Shown here one piece after another: positions 21,710-33,049 of a DNA stretch of 64,000 bases. Location: the NCBI GenBank assembly GCA_011032825.1, contig JAADJZ010000004.1, forward strand, positions 1,364,001-1,428,000, given 5' to 3'. This DNA comes from Massariosphaeria phaeospora. Its lineage: Eukaryota > Ascomycota > Dothideomycetes > Pleosporales. Made by a program: the position numbers and the translations under genes. Position 1 is the first letter of the stretch, and each line of letters begins with the position of its first letter. The notes below the pieces were generated by a model. It did not search any database. It was not told the DNA's origin and saw nothing but the letters and a program-made list of their open reading frames with translations.

Positions 21710-23486
21710 TCTCGGGATTTGGGGGAGGTTGTGCGGGGTGCTAGTGAAAGCCTTTCGGGTTACTTGACAGTCAACCAGATTCTTCCTGTCAATCCTCTAT
21801 AGCGATTCGAGAACTTTGGGCACCGGCATGGTATTTGAATCATTGTTTGCTGTCGAGTAGTATGCATGACTGTGCTGTCTTGTGGATGCGTGCCCCGATA
21901 GCAGTGAAATCAGACCGTCTGGTATTAACTGTTGAGCGTACACGGCAATAGGAGGATGGTTAGGCGCAGTACCGCCCGTAGATAGGTGACCCGTCTCTGT
22001 ATCACTCAACTCCTCTAGAGCATGGAATGGTGAGCTGCTTTCGTCCACTTTCTTGATTGTTCCAACCATGCCATTTAGTGATTGAGTCTTCTGGTGTTGG
22101 CGAATACTCATTGCGCTCCTCTACCCAGAGGACAGGGACTAATGGATACTGAATGCCCCTCCACGACTGCTACCCATTATCTGGCGGAGGTTGTATTAGA
22201 TCTAAGTGCTGGAGACCGCAAAGTCCGCGACGTAAAAGCGTATTTGCACATACCACTGGGGTGAATTCCTCGAAGCGTCCAAGGCCCTCTGCATTCTACA
22301 ACAGGAGCAGCAAGTGCTGATAATCCACCTCCTCGATGTTTCTCGAGACTGGTTGTTGAATCCTACGCGGCGGAGCCCTCAAATTCAGGACTCTATCCTG
22401 GAATGGAGTTCGGGGGAGCGGAGATGGTCCAGGTACATGAAAAACTCAGGCATCAAGCACTTCGCGGATGTCGTCACACTCGGTCGAGTTATTTTATAAT
22501 CTTCATCACATTGTAGACTTCGACCAGGCGTATGATGAAGCGGACATTGCTAGGCGGTCTGCTCGGGTGAGTTCGTCCGATTGAGTTCCGAATGCGCAGA
22601 ACTTCCAACTGGGAGCTGCGTCTCACAGCTATGTGTAATTTCTTCTATACGTTTCAGAGGCGGATCTGAAGGGTCGGCGATCTTGACAGAGCGCTGACTA
22701 TAGCAACGTGCGTGAAAGGACTGATATGACGGAGGGCGTTGTCTCCCTTGAGCTCAGACGAGTCTTGATAGATGATCCATGATGGGAGGTGAAGAATGCA
22801 GCGAAGCATTGCACCTGCCATCCGAAACTTTGCCAGTCTAAACGCTGAGCGGTCTAGCGTGGCATTAGCGCAATGACCCCACTTCGTGACGCGTTCGCTC
22901 TCTCACCACTACCCACTCAACCCCCCTACAAGCTTGGCCATACACCCTTTTGAGTATCAACACCAAACGCATTCAGATTTTCCGCCTAATTTATGACAGC
23001 AGTGTTCTTGTCGTGGACGAAGAGCACGAAGGACTGTGGCAGAGTCGAGTGGCAACACGGCGGAGTGGACAATTTGCTCCCGGTGTTATTCTCCAAGGTG
23101 TAAGATGACAAATTCAAGAACGCGTAAAAAGCATCTTGGAATAATGAGTTGGGATTTCATCGGTACAAAAGAAGGGCAGAGCAGCTGGTATAGGTCACGT
23201 GAGTATAGTGATACCTAAATTTGGTAAGCCTTGCAAGGTTCTACAATGCTCAACCTAGACGATCAATAGCCAGTCCAATCTACGTCCCATAGAATAAATA
23301 CGGGACTGAATTTATATCTCTAGAAGCGCCTCACAACGTCGTGAATGCCAGCTCGCCGCTATCGAAGCTCTGTCACGATTGCGTCATTATGCACAACGTC
23401 AGCTCCAGACAAATGCCACCCCACCACATTCAAAATCGCTCGAAACAACACATGAAGATTTCATCCTTGAGATCAGAACGCAAACC
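21710..23486. other. Intergenic, no convincing gene
   Basis: About 1.8 kb. A 104-codon minus-strand frame at 21797-22111 and several 60-codon plus frames (22082-22499) show no family resemblance or splice structure. The segment 22140-22500 is mildly coding-like and could be gene debris, but I cannot identify it. The last 200 bases serve the GST-like gene. Confidence 0.45.
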
Positions 23487-24179
23487 ATGAGTTCAATCGC
23501 TCCGTCGGGGATCATTCCCACCCTCTACACCTACAACGAGTCAGGCAATAGCTATAAAGTGCGCCTCCTCGCTTCGCTCCTGAACATCAAACTCGAACTT
23601 CGCGAATTAGACTTCTTGAATGTTGAGCACCAATCTCCAGAATTCCTCGCCATCAATCCACGTGGTGCGGTACCTACGCTTGTCGCCGGTGAACACACCT
23701 TCACCGATAGCGCAGCCATCCTCACATACCTGGCTGGAACTCACCCGAGTCCCGGATCCACCTCCATCCCATCGATCTTCTGGTCTAGCGATGTAATCGA
23801 ACAAGCCAAGATCGTCGATTGGCTCGCATTTGCCGCATCGTGGGTTCAGTACGGCGTCTGCACCGCTCGTGCAATCTTCTCCTTCAAGGATATATATAGT
23901 GGCGAATCGACAGAACAGAGTCTGAAGGAAGCCAAGATTCGCGGTCACAAATCTCTGAAAATTCTAGACCTCCAATTGAGCAAGGAAAAGTGGTTGACGC
24001 TTGGTAGGCCGACCATTGCAGACATTTCCGTTTTCGTTTATGTGGCATTGGCGCCGATGGGAGATATTAGCTTGGAGGAGTATGTCAATGTGAGAAGGTG
24101 GATCGAAGACATCAAGAAGTTGGAAGGCTTTATTCCGATTGAGGGCTTGGACGATCCGTTATATCGACGTAAAGATTAA
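23487..24179 (+). CDS. Glutathione S-transferase-like protein
   Basis: A single exon of 230 residues. The N-terminal thioredoxin-like half begins with IIPTLYTYNESGNSYKVRLLASLL (~8-31), which fits the first strand, the active-site Ser/Tyr and helix 1. It continues with INPRGAVPTLVAGEHTFTDSAAILTYLAG, the glutathione-contacting cis-Pro and acidic-Ser motif. The C-terminal helical half contains GRPTIADISVFVYVA, the N-capping box of GSTs. Such enzymes conjugate glutathione to electrophiles or act as isomerases and dehalogenases. An in-frame ATG 108 bases upstream (23379) would add an unrelated 36-residue leader, so I start at 23487, where the protein aligns with the normal GST length. The substrate is unknown. 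Confidence 0.88.
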   Translation: MSSIAPSGIIPTLYTYNESGNSYKVRLLASLLNIKLELRELDFLNVEHQSPEFLAINPRGAVPTLVAGEHTFTDSAAILTYLAGTHPSPGSTSIPSIFWSSDVIEQAKIVDWLAFAASWVQYGVCTARAIFSFKDIYSGESTEQSLKEAKIRGHKSLKILDLQLSKEKWLTLGRPTIADISVFVYVALAPMGDISLEEYVNVRRWIEDIKKLEGFIPIEGLDDPLYRRKD

Positions 24180-24314
24180 TGAGAGGAGCGTCGATGGATT
24201 AGAAGAGGGTGTGATGCCTCAGATGTTGTCCAGGTTCGTATTCCAAATTCCAGCTGCATAAACAAGATATTCATCGACAATAGGCACGGTTTTCGCGCCC
24301 ACTTCGTCGCCAGT

Positions 24315-25504
24315 TCAGTGAGTCTCAGCCACAGATCCAGCCTCTTTAATAGACATATCCACCAATTCAGATTCGCTGGTGTTCGGAAGTCTCGTCCCTC
24401 GTCCAGTCACTCCAGTAGTATATATGGTATTGCCTTTCCCGTTGCGTCCAAAAACATATTGAAAGAAGGGTTTCGATGTGGCCAGACTAGCGCACATAAT
24501 GCCTGCAGCGCATTCTGTCATAGTTAGGATCAGTAGCATGAAGTTGGTCAGAGCCGGAGTCCATTTGGTCGTAAGCCTGATTGAGGCCGATACGCCTCTG
24601 GCCAGGCTAGCCATAGTAGCACTGTTTGACATTCAACGGTCAGTACAGAACTTATGCAATGAGCCCTGTGAGGGGGTGGGGATTAACTTACACGGCACCC
24701 ACGCAAAACACTGCCAATAGGGCGAGCTTCCTTTTCTGGGTCATTTGAAGCGCGATGAGATGCGGTATAGGCAACAGCAGTAGCCCCATCTCAGCGAGTG
24801 CGTTCAGCCAGGTGATAGCTACACTTGAGTGCGCGGAGAACTTGGGAAGTGTGGGCGAGTTGGGCCGAGTGAGCGACGTCACAAGGGTGTATGCTTGCAA
24901 CGTGAAAGAAACGACAGTGAAGCATGGCACCAGATAAATGAATATCGACCACCACGCAATCCGGAACCAGGTCTCTTTCAGACAAAAAATCTTTTTATAC
25001 AGGAAGAGAATGGAGAGCTTGACGCAGATAGTTGTTGTAGCCCACAGGATTGCGATAACGAAGAAGACCTGATGGTGTTAGAGCTTGACTGGGGTCTTGA
25101 TGCAGCACTCTGCGGCAGGTTTGCTCGTACCTTCAACATCACAATTCTCTTCGGAGGGGGAATGGCCAGAAATTTCGGATCCGAGGTGACGCCGTTCGTT
25201 ATTGCTGTCCATGTTGAGTTTAAGCTAAAAGAAGTCTTCAGATGTAGACTTACACCATAGTTCGAAGCCGGTGAGTGCTACATAGCACAACTGTTTGAAG
25301 GTATTAGCACAAGCAGCGACGATGAATCGAAGAACTAACGTAGGCAAAGTACAGCAAGCCGTCGTAAGCCGCCATATCCGCTTTTCTTATCCTCCGCGAA
25401 CATTCCCTGATAGCGACCGAAATCGTAGTCAACACGAGTAGGAAAGCAGACGCGAAGCGGCCTTCGTTGGTCATGTCGAACGTCGACATTGGTGGGCCGC
25501 TCAT
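24315..25504 (-). CDS. Rhodopsin-type seven-helix membrane protein (Pth11-related)
   Basis: Five minus-strand exons, 25504..25340, 25290..25254, 25204..25131, 25068..24692 and 24621..24315, give 319 residues. Hydrophobic segments occur at RFASAFLLVLTTISVAI, GLLYFAY/LCYVALTGFEL, VFFVIAILWATTTICVKLSILFLY, WSIFIYLVPCFTVVSFTLQAY, WLNALAEMGLLLLPIPHLIAL, LALLAVFCVGAV and FMLLILTMTECAAGIMC, i.e. seven helices. The ICVKLSILFLYKKIF block and the TECAAGIMCASLATSKP block are typical of the fungal rhodopsin-domain family, which includes surface-sensing receptors such as Pth11. The second intron could alternatively use GTGTAA with the acceptor at 25225, but that intron would be only 31 nt; the 49-nt choice uses GTAAGT. 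The short C-terminal tail is presumably cytosolic. Confidence 0.82.
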
Positions 25505-27444
25505 CTTGTCGCTGGTAGTGTCTTCACTACAATGCTCGTCGCAGTTGTTATCGTGTGTTGGTTTCGCTTCCAGGAGTCGTCCATCCAGCAAAGTGATGAC
25601 AGCGGTACGACTAGAGTTATGTGGAATCTCGGGCCCATGGTCCGGCCGCTCATCCCCCTTCCCTCTTTGGAACCTGGTGCAGCAAGGCTTGGACTGGCTG
25701 CGCGTGGACTCATCCTGCAGGTGTTCGATTGGTCTGAATTTCCATATTCTAGATCCCCGCACTCGGATTCAGTTCGCACCTAGGGCGTAGAGGGTAATAG
25801 CATGTGTCGATCAGTATTCTTTTCCCCGGTTGGCTGCATCGCTCCTGGATGTGGTTGATGCTGCCTAGGCGAGTGACATGCTATGATGCACTCTAGTATG
25901 TGTGGCGGCTTTTCTCGCCCCCACTACTGTAGAGAGCCGTGCCTCCAAGGTTTCAAGATTTAGGAACACGTAGGTGGTAGCATGGGTTCGCGACTCCACT
26001 CGTAAACGGTGACGGCCATGTACGAAAAATGCTTATCTGTTGACAGGCTTGTGGGACAGAGGGTGAAGAATATGACCCTCATCCATCAACAAAGCAAGCT
26101 GAGAGAATTCGAATACGAGCGGTATTGGTCTGTTCAAGACCGAGAAAGCTAGAGATCAGGTCGACTGTAGCTAACTCAACGTTAGGGACCGGACGAAAAC
26201 TTGAGCTGAGATGCTGGTGATTATCGCACGAGTGAACGATGACGCAACGTGCGTGCATAGGGCTTGGTATGTAGTTGGTACCGTGCAGCGCCACCTGCGC
26301 GTTGAAGCGCAAAAGAAAATGGTGGCTGCATTTTTGACAGTCCCGCTAGAATGGTAGTGGGTAGTCCGTTATAGATACGACCGAAGCTGATTGGTCAACC
26401 CGTTCATTCGGACTGTCATGTGGCGCTTCAAAGTGATTGACGGTATTTTAGATCTCGATGCACTACTTTTGGTGCGCTAAGACATCTCTCCGTGCCCCCG
26501 AAATCTCCGCGGCGCGCTACTCGAGGGACGGCGGCGGAGCAGCCTTCCGAAAACCGTACCTGCTCCACCTCCTGTTGTGCATCTTAGACACCCACGCGAG
26601 GAAACCTCTCGTGCGGACTGAGCGGTCATCTCCTTTCTCTCTGCGCCTGGCGCACGCTGGAACATCGACCGTCGTTGGAGCAGCTTGCAAAGCCTTCACA
26701 CCCCCCATTATTCACGATAATCTGGATCTTACCGGACTCTCTCCAGCCGTGGCGCATCTTGTGCGTGTGCCTGAAGCGAGAACACTGCTTGTTGCTGCGA
26801 ACGCCACCACGATACGCACCCACATGTTCGTTCTGAGAGCTCCACAAAACAAAGCACCCAACTCAGGTCACGCTGAAACGAAACGAGGCTTCCTCGCAGA
26901 AAGTCTGAGAGTTTCGTAAAAACTCCAATCCAATCAAATGGCGATACTACTTTCCCAACGAACCACGCCGTACATGATTGAGCAGTAGCTTCCAGTCATG
27001 AAACCGACTCCGGTCCCTTGAGTGTAAACGTTTTTATCGAACAGTTGGTGTCCCTTTTAGAATGTCTTCGCTCCACAACCAACACCAACGCTGTACTCCG
27101 TACAAGCTTCTCTGACAGCTCGTATCGTCGTTGACTTTGAGAGATCATTATTCACAGAGACCACACGGTCGGATTCCACTCACTCTGAACCAGATTATCT
27201 GAGCTAATGTGCACGTTCTGCTACAAGATCATCTCAACACTTAATGTCGTCCTTGTTGGCCTGATCTTGAATTGTAAGAAATTCGTTTTAGGGCACAACA
27301 AGGTGAAATCTCACTCGCCCGAGACCCGCTTGTTCGAGTGGGACGCGCCTCACTACAGCCTTACCTAAGTATCTCGAAGACATGTTCCTACGCACCAAAT
27401 TATGAGAAAGTTTCACTGATATAGAGATCTCCCTCTTAGGTCAT
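25505..27444. other. Intergenic, no convincing gene
   Basis: About 1.9 kb upstream of the receptor gene (minus) and before the broken enoyl reductase (plus). The frame 25505-25762 is in phase with the receptor start but is polar and unlike its relatives, so I treat it as 5' UTR. A 153-codon plus frame at 26458-26919 has no family resemblance. No repeats were recognised. Confidence 0.45.
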
Positions 27445-28590
27445 CATGAAGGCACTCCCCGTCAGTCTCAATCCTGGTACAGAATTCTTGATTACTATCG
27501 AATTGCCAATGCGCGCTAACGACAGCAGCTGATTTCCAGGTGCGGATCTCTTCGGGCCTGTAGGCGGTATTCTTGGTTCGTGCACTCCATCCTTGACATT
27601 GTAGTCGTTCATCACCCTTGAAAAGGTTGTGATTACGCGGGAGTGGTCGAAGCAGTGAGAAAAGACTGCAGAGATGACATACAATTCGGGGATAGGATAT
27701 ACGGACTCGTACATGGTGCAAACAACGTGAACCACTTTCTTCAAAGTCACGTCAACATCAATCTGAACTTTATCAGAGCCAACTCGAAGACGGAGCGTTT
27801 GCGGAGTATGGTGCACAGAAATCCGGACCTTGTGCCGCGATCCCCGAAGGCATGAATTTGGGGACGCCGCCACGTTCGGTGTAGCCATGACGAGTTGAGG
27901 CCTGGCACTATATGAAGAACGTGGCCTATCTTTACCGAGTGCGCCCGCCACAGAGCCGTTTCTTATTTTGATCTACGGCGGGAGGACCTGTCATGGAGCG
28001 CTTGCAATTCAATATACCAAACTGTACGGTTCTTCAATCCGACAGTCGCTTCTGATACGGAACACTGATCAATACTAGGTCGGGTCTAACCGTAATTGCA
28101 ACCGCTAGCCCTCGAAACTCCGACTTCGTCGAATCTAGAGGTGCAGATGCAGTTCTCGACTACCACGATCCAATTGCGGAGCGAAGATTCGGCAGTACAC
28201 TAATGATGAGCTTTAGTACGTGTTAGACACGACAGCACTTCCCGAGACGACCGAGATAGATATGCAAGCATTAGCATCAGGTATCGATCATAGCGAGGTC
28301 CTGCACTACATCAGTTTTGTCCCGGTAGGGTCGATTTCCCGGAAGAAAGATGTCTATGCGAGGAACTTTCTCGGGTACACGGCTTTTGGAGAAGCCTTTG
28401 ACAAGTTCGGTATTTATTTTCCTGCGATGTCGGAGAGATACGCTTCTATGACGCAGTTTCTGGAAGTTGAGCGCTGAGCTGGTCAGAACGGGAGAGCTGT
28501 TGCCGCATTCAGTAGAAGTCCGCGGGGGTGGGCTAGTTGGAATTCAAGCTGGATGAGTGCTGCGCTTTGTCCGTTTCTTGTAACGACCTA
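27445..28590 (+). pseudogene. Broken zinc-alcohol-dehydrogenase-type enoyl reductase (LovC/ToxD-like)
   Basis: Pieces of a medium-chain dehydrogenase/reductase line up in order: GPVGGILG and CDYAGVVEAV with FGDRIYGLVHGANNVNH, then IPEGMN/DAATFGVAMTS, a damaged glycine loop (LILIYGG...GALAIQYTKLYG), SGLTVIATASPRN and GADAVLDYHDP, YVLDTTALPE, VGSISRKKDVYARNFLGYTAFGEAF and ELVRTGELLPHSV. Damage includes a frameshift near 27865, TGA at 27896-27898 where the family has Trp, a frameshift near 28190, TAG at 28214-28216, and a stop plus frameshift at about 28475. Some introns are still recognisable (for example before SGLTV). Relatives act as stand-alone or trans-acting enoyl reductases, sometimes beside polyketide synthases; no such partner is in the window. 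Confidence 0.85.
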
Positions 28591-28972
28591 CTAAACAGTG
28601 TTTTATCAGCCTCCAGGACTTGCGCGAGATCAAAGTTAGCGGACGGAAGTTGGTGTATATGCTCGGCGACACAGCATAATCTCCAAAGAATGACAATATG
28701 CCAGTTGGAATGAACGGAAGTGGCGCATTTGCTTATTGTCGAAAACAGGGAATAGATTCGAAAGGCAACGGGATTTAGAATATTATAGAGCATGTGATGT
28801 GATGAGGGGTTTATTCTGATTACGTAATGACAGTCATCCCCACTTCGTGACTCCACAACTTTTCCTTCACGACACCAACAACATCATCTCTTATCCTCGC
28901 TAGCATCTCGTCTCCAATCTCAATACATTCCAAGCCTCGCTCGCAACACCGGTCGTGAGACCCGATGGATTG
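28591..28972. other. Intergenic between two pseudogenes
   Basis: About 380 bases between the decayed enoyl reductase and the decayed ATPase. Nothing coding is visible, although further debris of either gene could be hidden here. Confidence 0.45.
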
Positions 28973-31590
28973 TCATTGACACACCTGCTGGCCGGCGTTG
29001 CCGCTGCTCGTGTAAGTTTCTTTACTCTTCGACGTTGTCGCCATGCTTTCGTGCGGCGGGACATGTCCCTCACCCTCGATGTCCTGCACCCCGCGACGTT
29101 TCCCAGCATGGCGTCTGGAGAAGACGCGCTTGGCCCACTTGCAAGCCTCGCAGCCTGCAAAACATAAGATGCTCTCCACAATCACGATGCCCCACTCCCA
29201 AGTGATACCCGTATGTTTGAAGACGGCATGGTTGATGACAGGGATGTACAACGTTGGGAAGATAGTCGCGAAGCCGGCGACGATGGCCCAGAAGAGAGAC
29301 TTGTTCTGGCGACTATCCTCCCACCATTGATAGAAGACGTGATACCATCGGTGGTTCTCACCGCGCGGCTTCAGGCGGAAAAATGAGCGTTGGAAATTGA
29401 CCATCTCCCAAGCCAGGAAGAGGGCGAACCAAGTCAAGCAGACAAATGTAGTCGCCCGTGCCCGGAAAACAAGGTCGCATTCCTCGGAATAGGAATTGTT
29501 GCAGTGGGTCCCCACTCCCATCACCAAATCCCCAGACCATGAGCGCAAATGAGGCTATACATAAGGAGGCCATCCAGAGACCGCAAACGGCCATATCGAC
29601 GAGGAGCTCCGTACCAAAGACTCCGGTCTTGAGATCGTGAGGTGGTCTGTCCATTATGTCCGAGACAGCAACTTTCATTCCAAGACCCATATCATGCATA
29701 CCGCTGGTCGCCATGATAACCCATAGAATCTAAACTGGAGCCAAGCGATAAATGGAATTGCCATCGGCATCTTTGAAGGCCAAACCGATCACAAGAGTGC
29801 AAGCTTAGGCAATATTTTCGGCTAAGGCGTGGTGAATGAAGCGTTTGATATTGTCAAAGAGGCGCCGGCCTTCCCCCACTGCGTTTAGAATCGAGGCGAA
29901 GTTGTAGTCGGTGAGAATGATATCGGATGTACCCTTAGCAACGTCGTTGCCTGCCTGGCCCATGGCAATTCCAACATCAGCTCGGACTAAGGACGGATAG
30001 TCATTAACGCTGTCACCTGTCATTGCTTCAAACGGCCTCTGCGATGTAGAGCTTCAATCATGCGCACTTTCGTCTGAGGAGTGCAACGGGCAATCACACG
30101 GGGGAGTACCGGGTACTCGGCTAGACATTTCCACTCGCCTGACTCGCTGTCATCGTTTCCGCGACCAGGCCCTGCCGGTTCCACCCAAACTTGGACGCAA
30201 AGACCTGGATGGATATTTCTGTAGGGTCACCACGCGCAATTCACTGATCGTCTACGAGGTTGATACTCGCAACGTTGGCCATGGATGCAATGTTCATGTA
30301 TCTTTCGGTCGTTATGTTGTCCTTGACTACCGCAGACTGAAGCTTCATGGTGTCCAGTGCCACCTCGTTAGTGCTTGGATCAGATGGCGCTCCAGCTCGA
30401 TAAGTAACCTCTCCTTCGGGGGATCAAAAGGCTCCCCAGTCGGACCAATGCTGAAGGTACCACGGCCAGCAACCCATGCCGCTTTGGCAACCATGCGACC
30501 CTGTGTAAGAGTACCCGTTTTGTCCGAGCAGATATTTATGACTGCGCCGAGTGCTTCCAGACTGTCCAGTTTACGTACGATAACGTTTCTTTTACCCATA
30601 CGTTTCATTCCAACAGCCATCGTGATTGTAAGCACTGTAATCAAGCTAGCCGGAATCATAATGATACTGTAGACAAGGATTTCGTTCTTCGGGCTGAACT
30701 TGTTGGCAGCTTCCACAATGACCGCGCAGATGCGGGCGATGAAGAACAGGAGGATGACCAAATTGGAAAGCTTTCTTCTGGAGGTGAGTACCGGTGTTGA
30801 TGCCGAGGAAATGGCCAACAGCGTCTCCGCCGGTGAGCGCCCAGGCTTGAGCGTAGCGGTAGATGCCAGCGGATCCATCCTCTTTGCGCTTCACGGGTCT
30901 GATCTTCGAACCTTGCTTCTTGAGAGCCGCGGCAATTCTTCCAATCTCTGTATTAATGCCCTGTGCCGAGGTCAGCGGACGTGACAAGAGTACTGCTCGG
31001 AACTTACCGTCGCATTGATCACACCTTTAGCAAGGCCCTTGAACACGGTGGAAGAGCTGAACGCGATATCGAATTGATCTCCGGCGCTGACATCCTTATC
31101 GAAAGTACTCTGAGAGCTTTTGGCGACAGGAAGCGACTCGCCAGTAAGGAGTGCCTCATCGGTCTCCAGGTTCACAGCCTCGATCAATCTGGATCTGTTA
31201 GCGGGAGTCTCGAAAGGAGTGGGTTAAAAAGGATGCACAGCAGCAACGATGGCATTCAACGTTTACTGAGCCGTCACGCGCCGGTAATCTTACCTCAAGT
31301 CTGCCGGTATTGTGTTGCCCGTTGCAAGTTCCACCCGGCACCAAATCCCCTGTTGGAACCACGTGCGATTGGCCATTACCGATTACCAGACCGGTTGGAG
31401 AGCCAAGGGCACAAATGCTGTTGAGGGTCTTCTCCGCCGAGAACTCTTGAAAGAAATCGACGACGACGTTCGAAATATTCACAAAGGGGGTTCGGCCGCT
31501 GAAAGCGAAAAAGAAGCTATCACGTTGGTAAGTAGTGCCCTTGCGGTATTGGTAGACTTTTCCATGGCCACATGCTGACTTGCCCCCAGA
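28973..31590 (-). pseudogene. Broken ENA-type (P-type IID) Na+/K+-efflux ATPase
   Basis: Read on the minus strand, the fragments follow ENA-ATPase order: FFQEFSAEKTLNSICAL, LETDEALLTGES, STVFKGLAKGVINATV, VYSIIMIPASLITVLTITMAVGMKRM, the phosphorylation motif CSDKTGTLTQGRMVAKAAWVAG, KVRMIEAL, TGDSVNDYPSL, DVGIAMGQAGNDVAKGTSDIILTDYNF, IMATSGMHDMGLG, IMDRPPHD and the last helices (ITWEWGIVIVESILCFAGCEACKWAKR). Defects include loss of the N-terminus beyond about 31590, several frameshifts (around 31000, 30890, 30380 and 30030), collapse of most of the nucleotide-binding domain into about 320 bases (30025-30345), stops such as NIA*ACTLVIGL (near 29804), and TGDSVND where P-type ATPases have TGDGVND. 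It cannot make a working pump. Confidence 0.88.
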
Positions 31591-32315
31591 GTATGCGTCG
31601 AATTGTCATCGGCGTGCAGCTGGTCATCGCTGATTTCCAATTCCCCGCGAAATACCAGGCCTACAACTGGAAGACAATGGCCATTGTCTGCTTCCAGTCA
31701 TGTCAATCATGTGGCTATGCACAAGCCTGTGCAATCTGATAACCATACCCAAAATGACTCTCCTGACTGCGCTCGTTATCGGTTCGTGCGTCACCTGCAC
31801 CGACCCTATTCTATCGCAGGCTGTGGCCAAGGGTCCGTCCCTTCGCCGATAAACTCGTTCCGAGGGCTCTGCGTGAATTGATCTCATCGGAAGCCGGCGC
31901 GAACGATGAGTTTGGGTTTCCATTCTTACTGTAAGCCAGTTATCTTTTTAACCTTTGGTTTCGAGCACATGGCCTAACAAACGCCAATCCCCTCGGCAGG
32001 CTCGCAAAATATCTCATGTGCCACACAGATCTCAAAGGCGTCAATTTCAAAGAAGCTGTCACAGCGGGAGTAGAGAGCGGCCCATCTTCTGACGCGCGAA
32101 GAGACACGGCATCGGCCGAATTCTCCAAAGCCATAGAGCAGTGGATAGTAGAAGGCTGGATATACACCATCGTCATGTCTGTCTTCATCGGCGCCGTCAT
32201 CGGGTACGGTAGCATGTTTGCCATCAAGTTCGGTCTGAGGAAGAAATATACCTCTTCCCCGCGCCCGGCAAATCCAAGACAGAAGAAGAAGACAACCCCA
32301 CGCGCGCCATAGTCC
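31591..32315 (+). pseudogene. Broken Na+/H+ antiporter (fungal NHA/CPA1 type)
   Basis: Fragments in order: RRIVIGVQLVIADFQFPAKY, then in another frame PVMSIMWLCTSL, ALVIGSCVTCTDPILSQAVAKG, after a frameshift FADKLVPRALRELISSEAGANDEFGFPFL, and finally EQWIVEGWIYTIVMSVFIGAVIGYGSMFAIKFGLRKKY. The TDPIL and EAGANDxxGFPFL blocks are the ion-binding helices of CPA1 sodium/proton exchangers; the usual Gly after AND is Glu here. The first ~100 residues and everything after the eighth helix are missing, and at least three frame breaks are present. It starts where the ENA relic on the other strand stops, so both sodium-export genes were truncated at one point. Confidence 0.82.
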
Positions 32316-33007
32316 CGATCGTCTTCCACAACCCGTCCATCCCCGCGCTCGCCTCGTTGTACGGGCGCCTCGCCCACCATGGAAGCCCAGCCCAGCCCAG
32401 CTCAGCGAAATCCGCATGCTGTGCGACAACGAGGCGACGCCCAGCAACAACTACATGATCGCGAAGCGCCAGTCCGTCATCGTGCACAACTGCTTCTCGC
32501 GCCCGGTTTCGGTAGCCGGGCCCGAATTGTACCGCTGGCATACTATGTAACGAGTCCAACGAGACGCTACGCAACAATGCTCAGGCACCGGGGTATATCG
32601 ATAAATTCGAGTTCATCAACCGGTACGGCGGGACGGTGGAGAATAATAGGCGCGATTAGCATATGCTTTGCGTCCCATCGTGGACGGTAAGCTTGGGGGC
32701 CTGTTCGCCGCGTCGAGAAGCAGGCAATGGTGTGCGGGTGAATATGGTTGGACACTCATGCTCGGAGCTCGAGAGCTCGTCATGGGAGTAGTGGCCGCGT
32801 ACAAGTAGTGAGGCAATGCATATGGATTACAGGGGTGCTGGAACAAGGGAACGAAGTCTGCGGTGTGGTTGTTGTTCGGAAGGTCAAACCGAACCGGGAA
32901 AGAAAGATTGAGGCCGGCCTCATGTCTGGAGGGCTGTAGCAACCGCGGAATCCTAGTCCCACAGTCTGTTCTCGCGCGGTTCGGTGCGGTTCAAACTCCT
33001 TGGAACC

Positions 33008-33049
<42 letters not shown>

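Noticed and set aside
21797..22111. 104-codon minus-strand frame downstream of the trio
   Set aside because: No domain, no splice structure, and antisense to a likely 3' UTR.
25225..25255. 31-nt intron in the receptor gene at 24315 (GTGTAAGT...TTTTAG)
   Set aside because: It keeps the frame, but a 49-nt intron with the canonical GTAAGT donor and acceptor at 25205 also keeps it and gives the same 37-nt microexon as the paralog.
25505..25762. N-terminal extension of the receptor gene at 24315
   Set aside because: In frame, but polar and unlike receptor N-termini, which normally begin shortly before the first helix.
26458..26919. 153-codon plus-strand frame
   Set aside because: No family resemblance, no promoter or splice context, and composition like random sequence.
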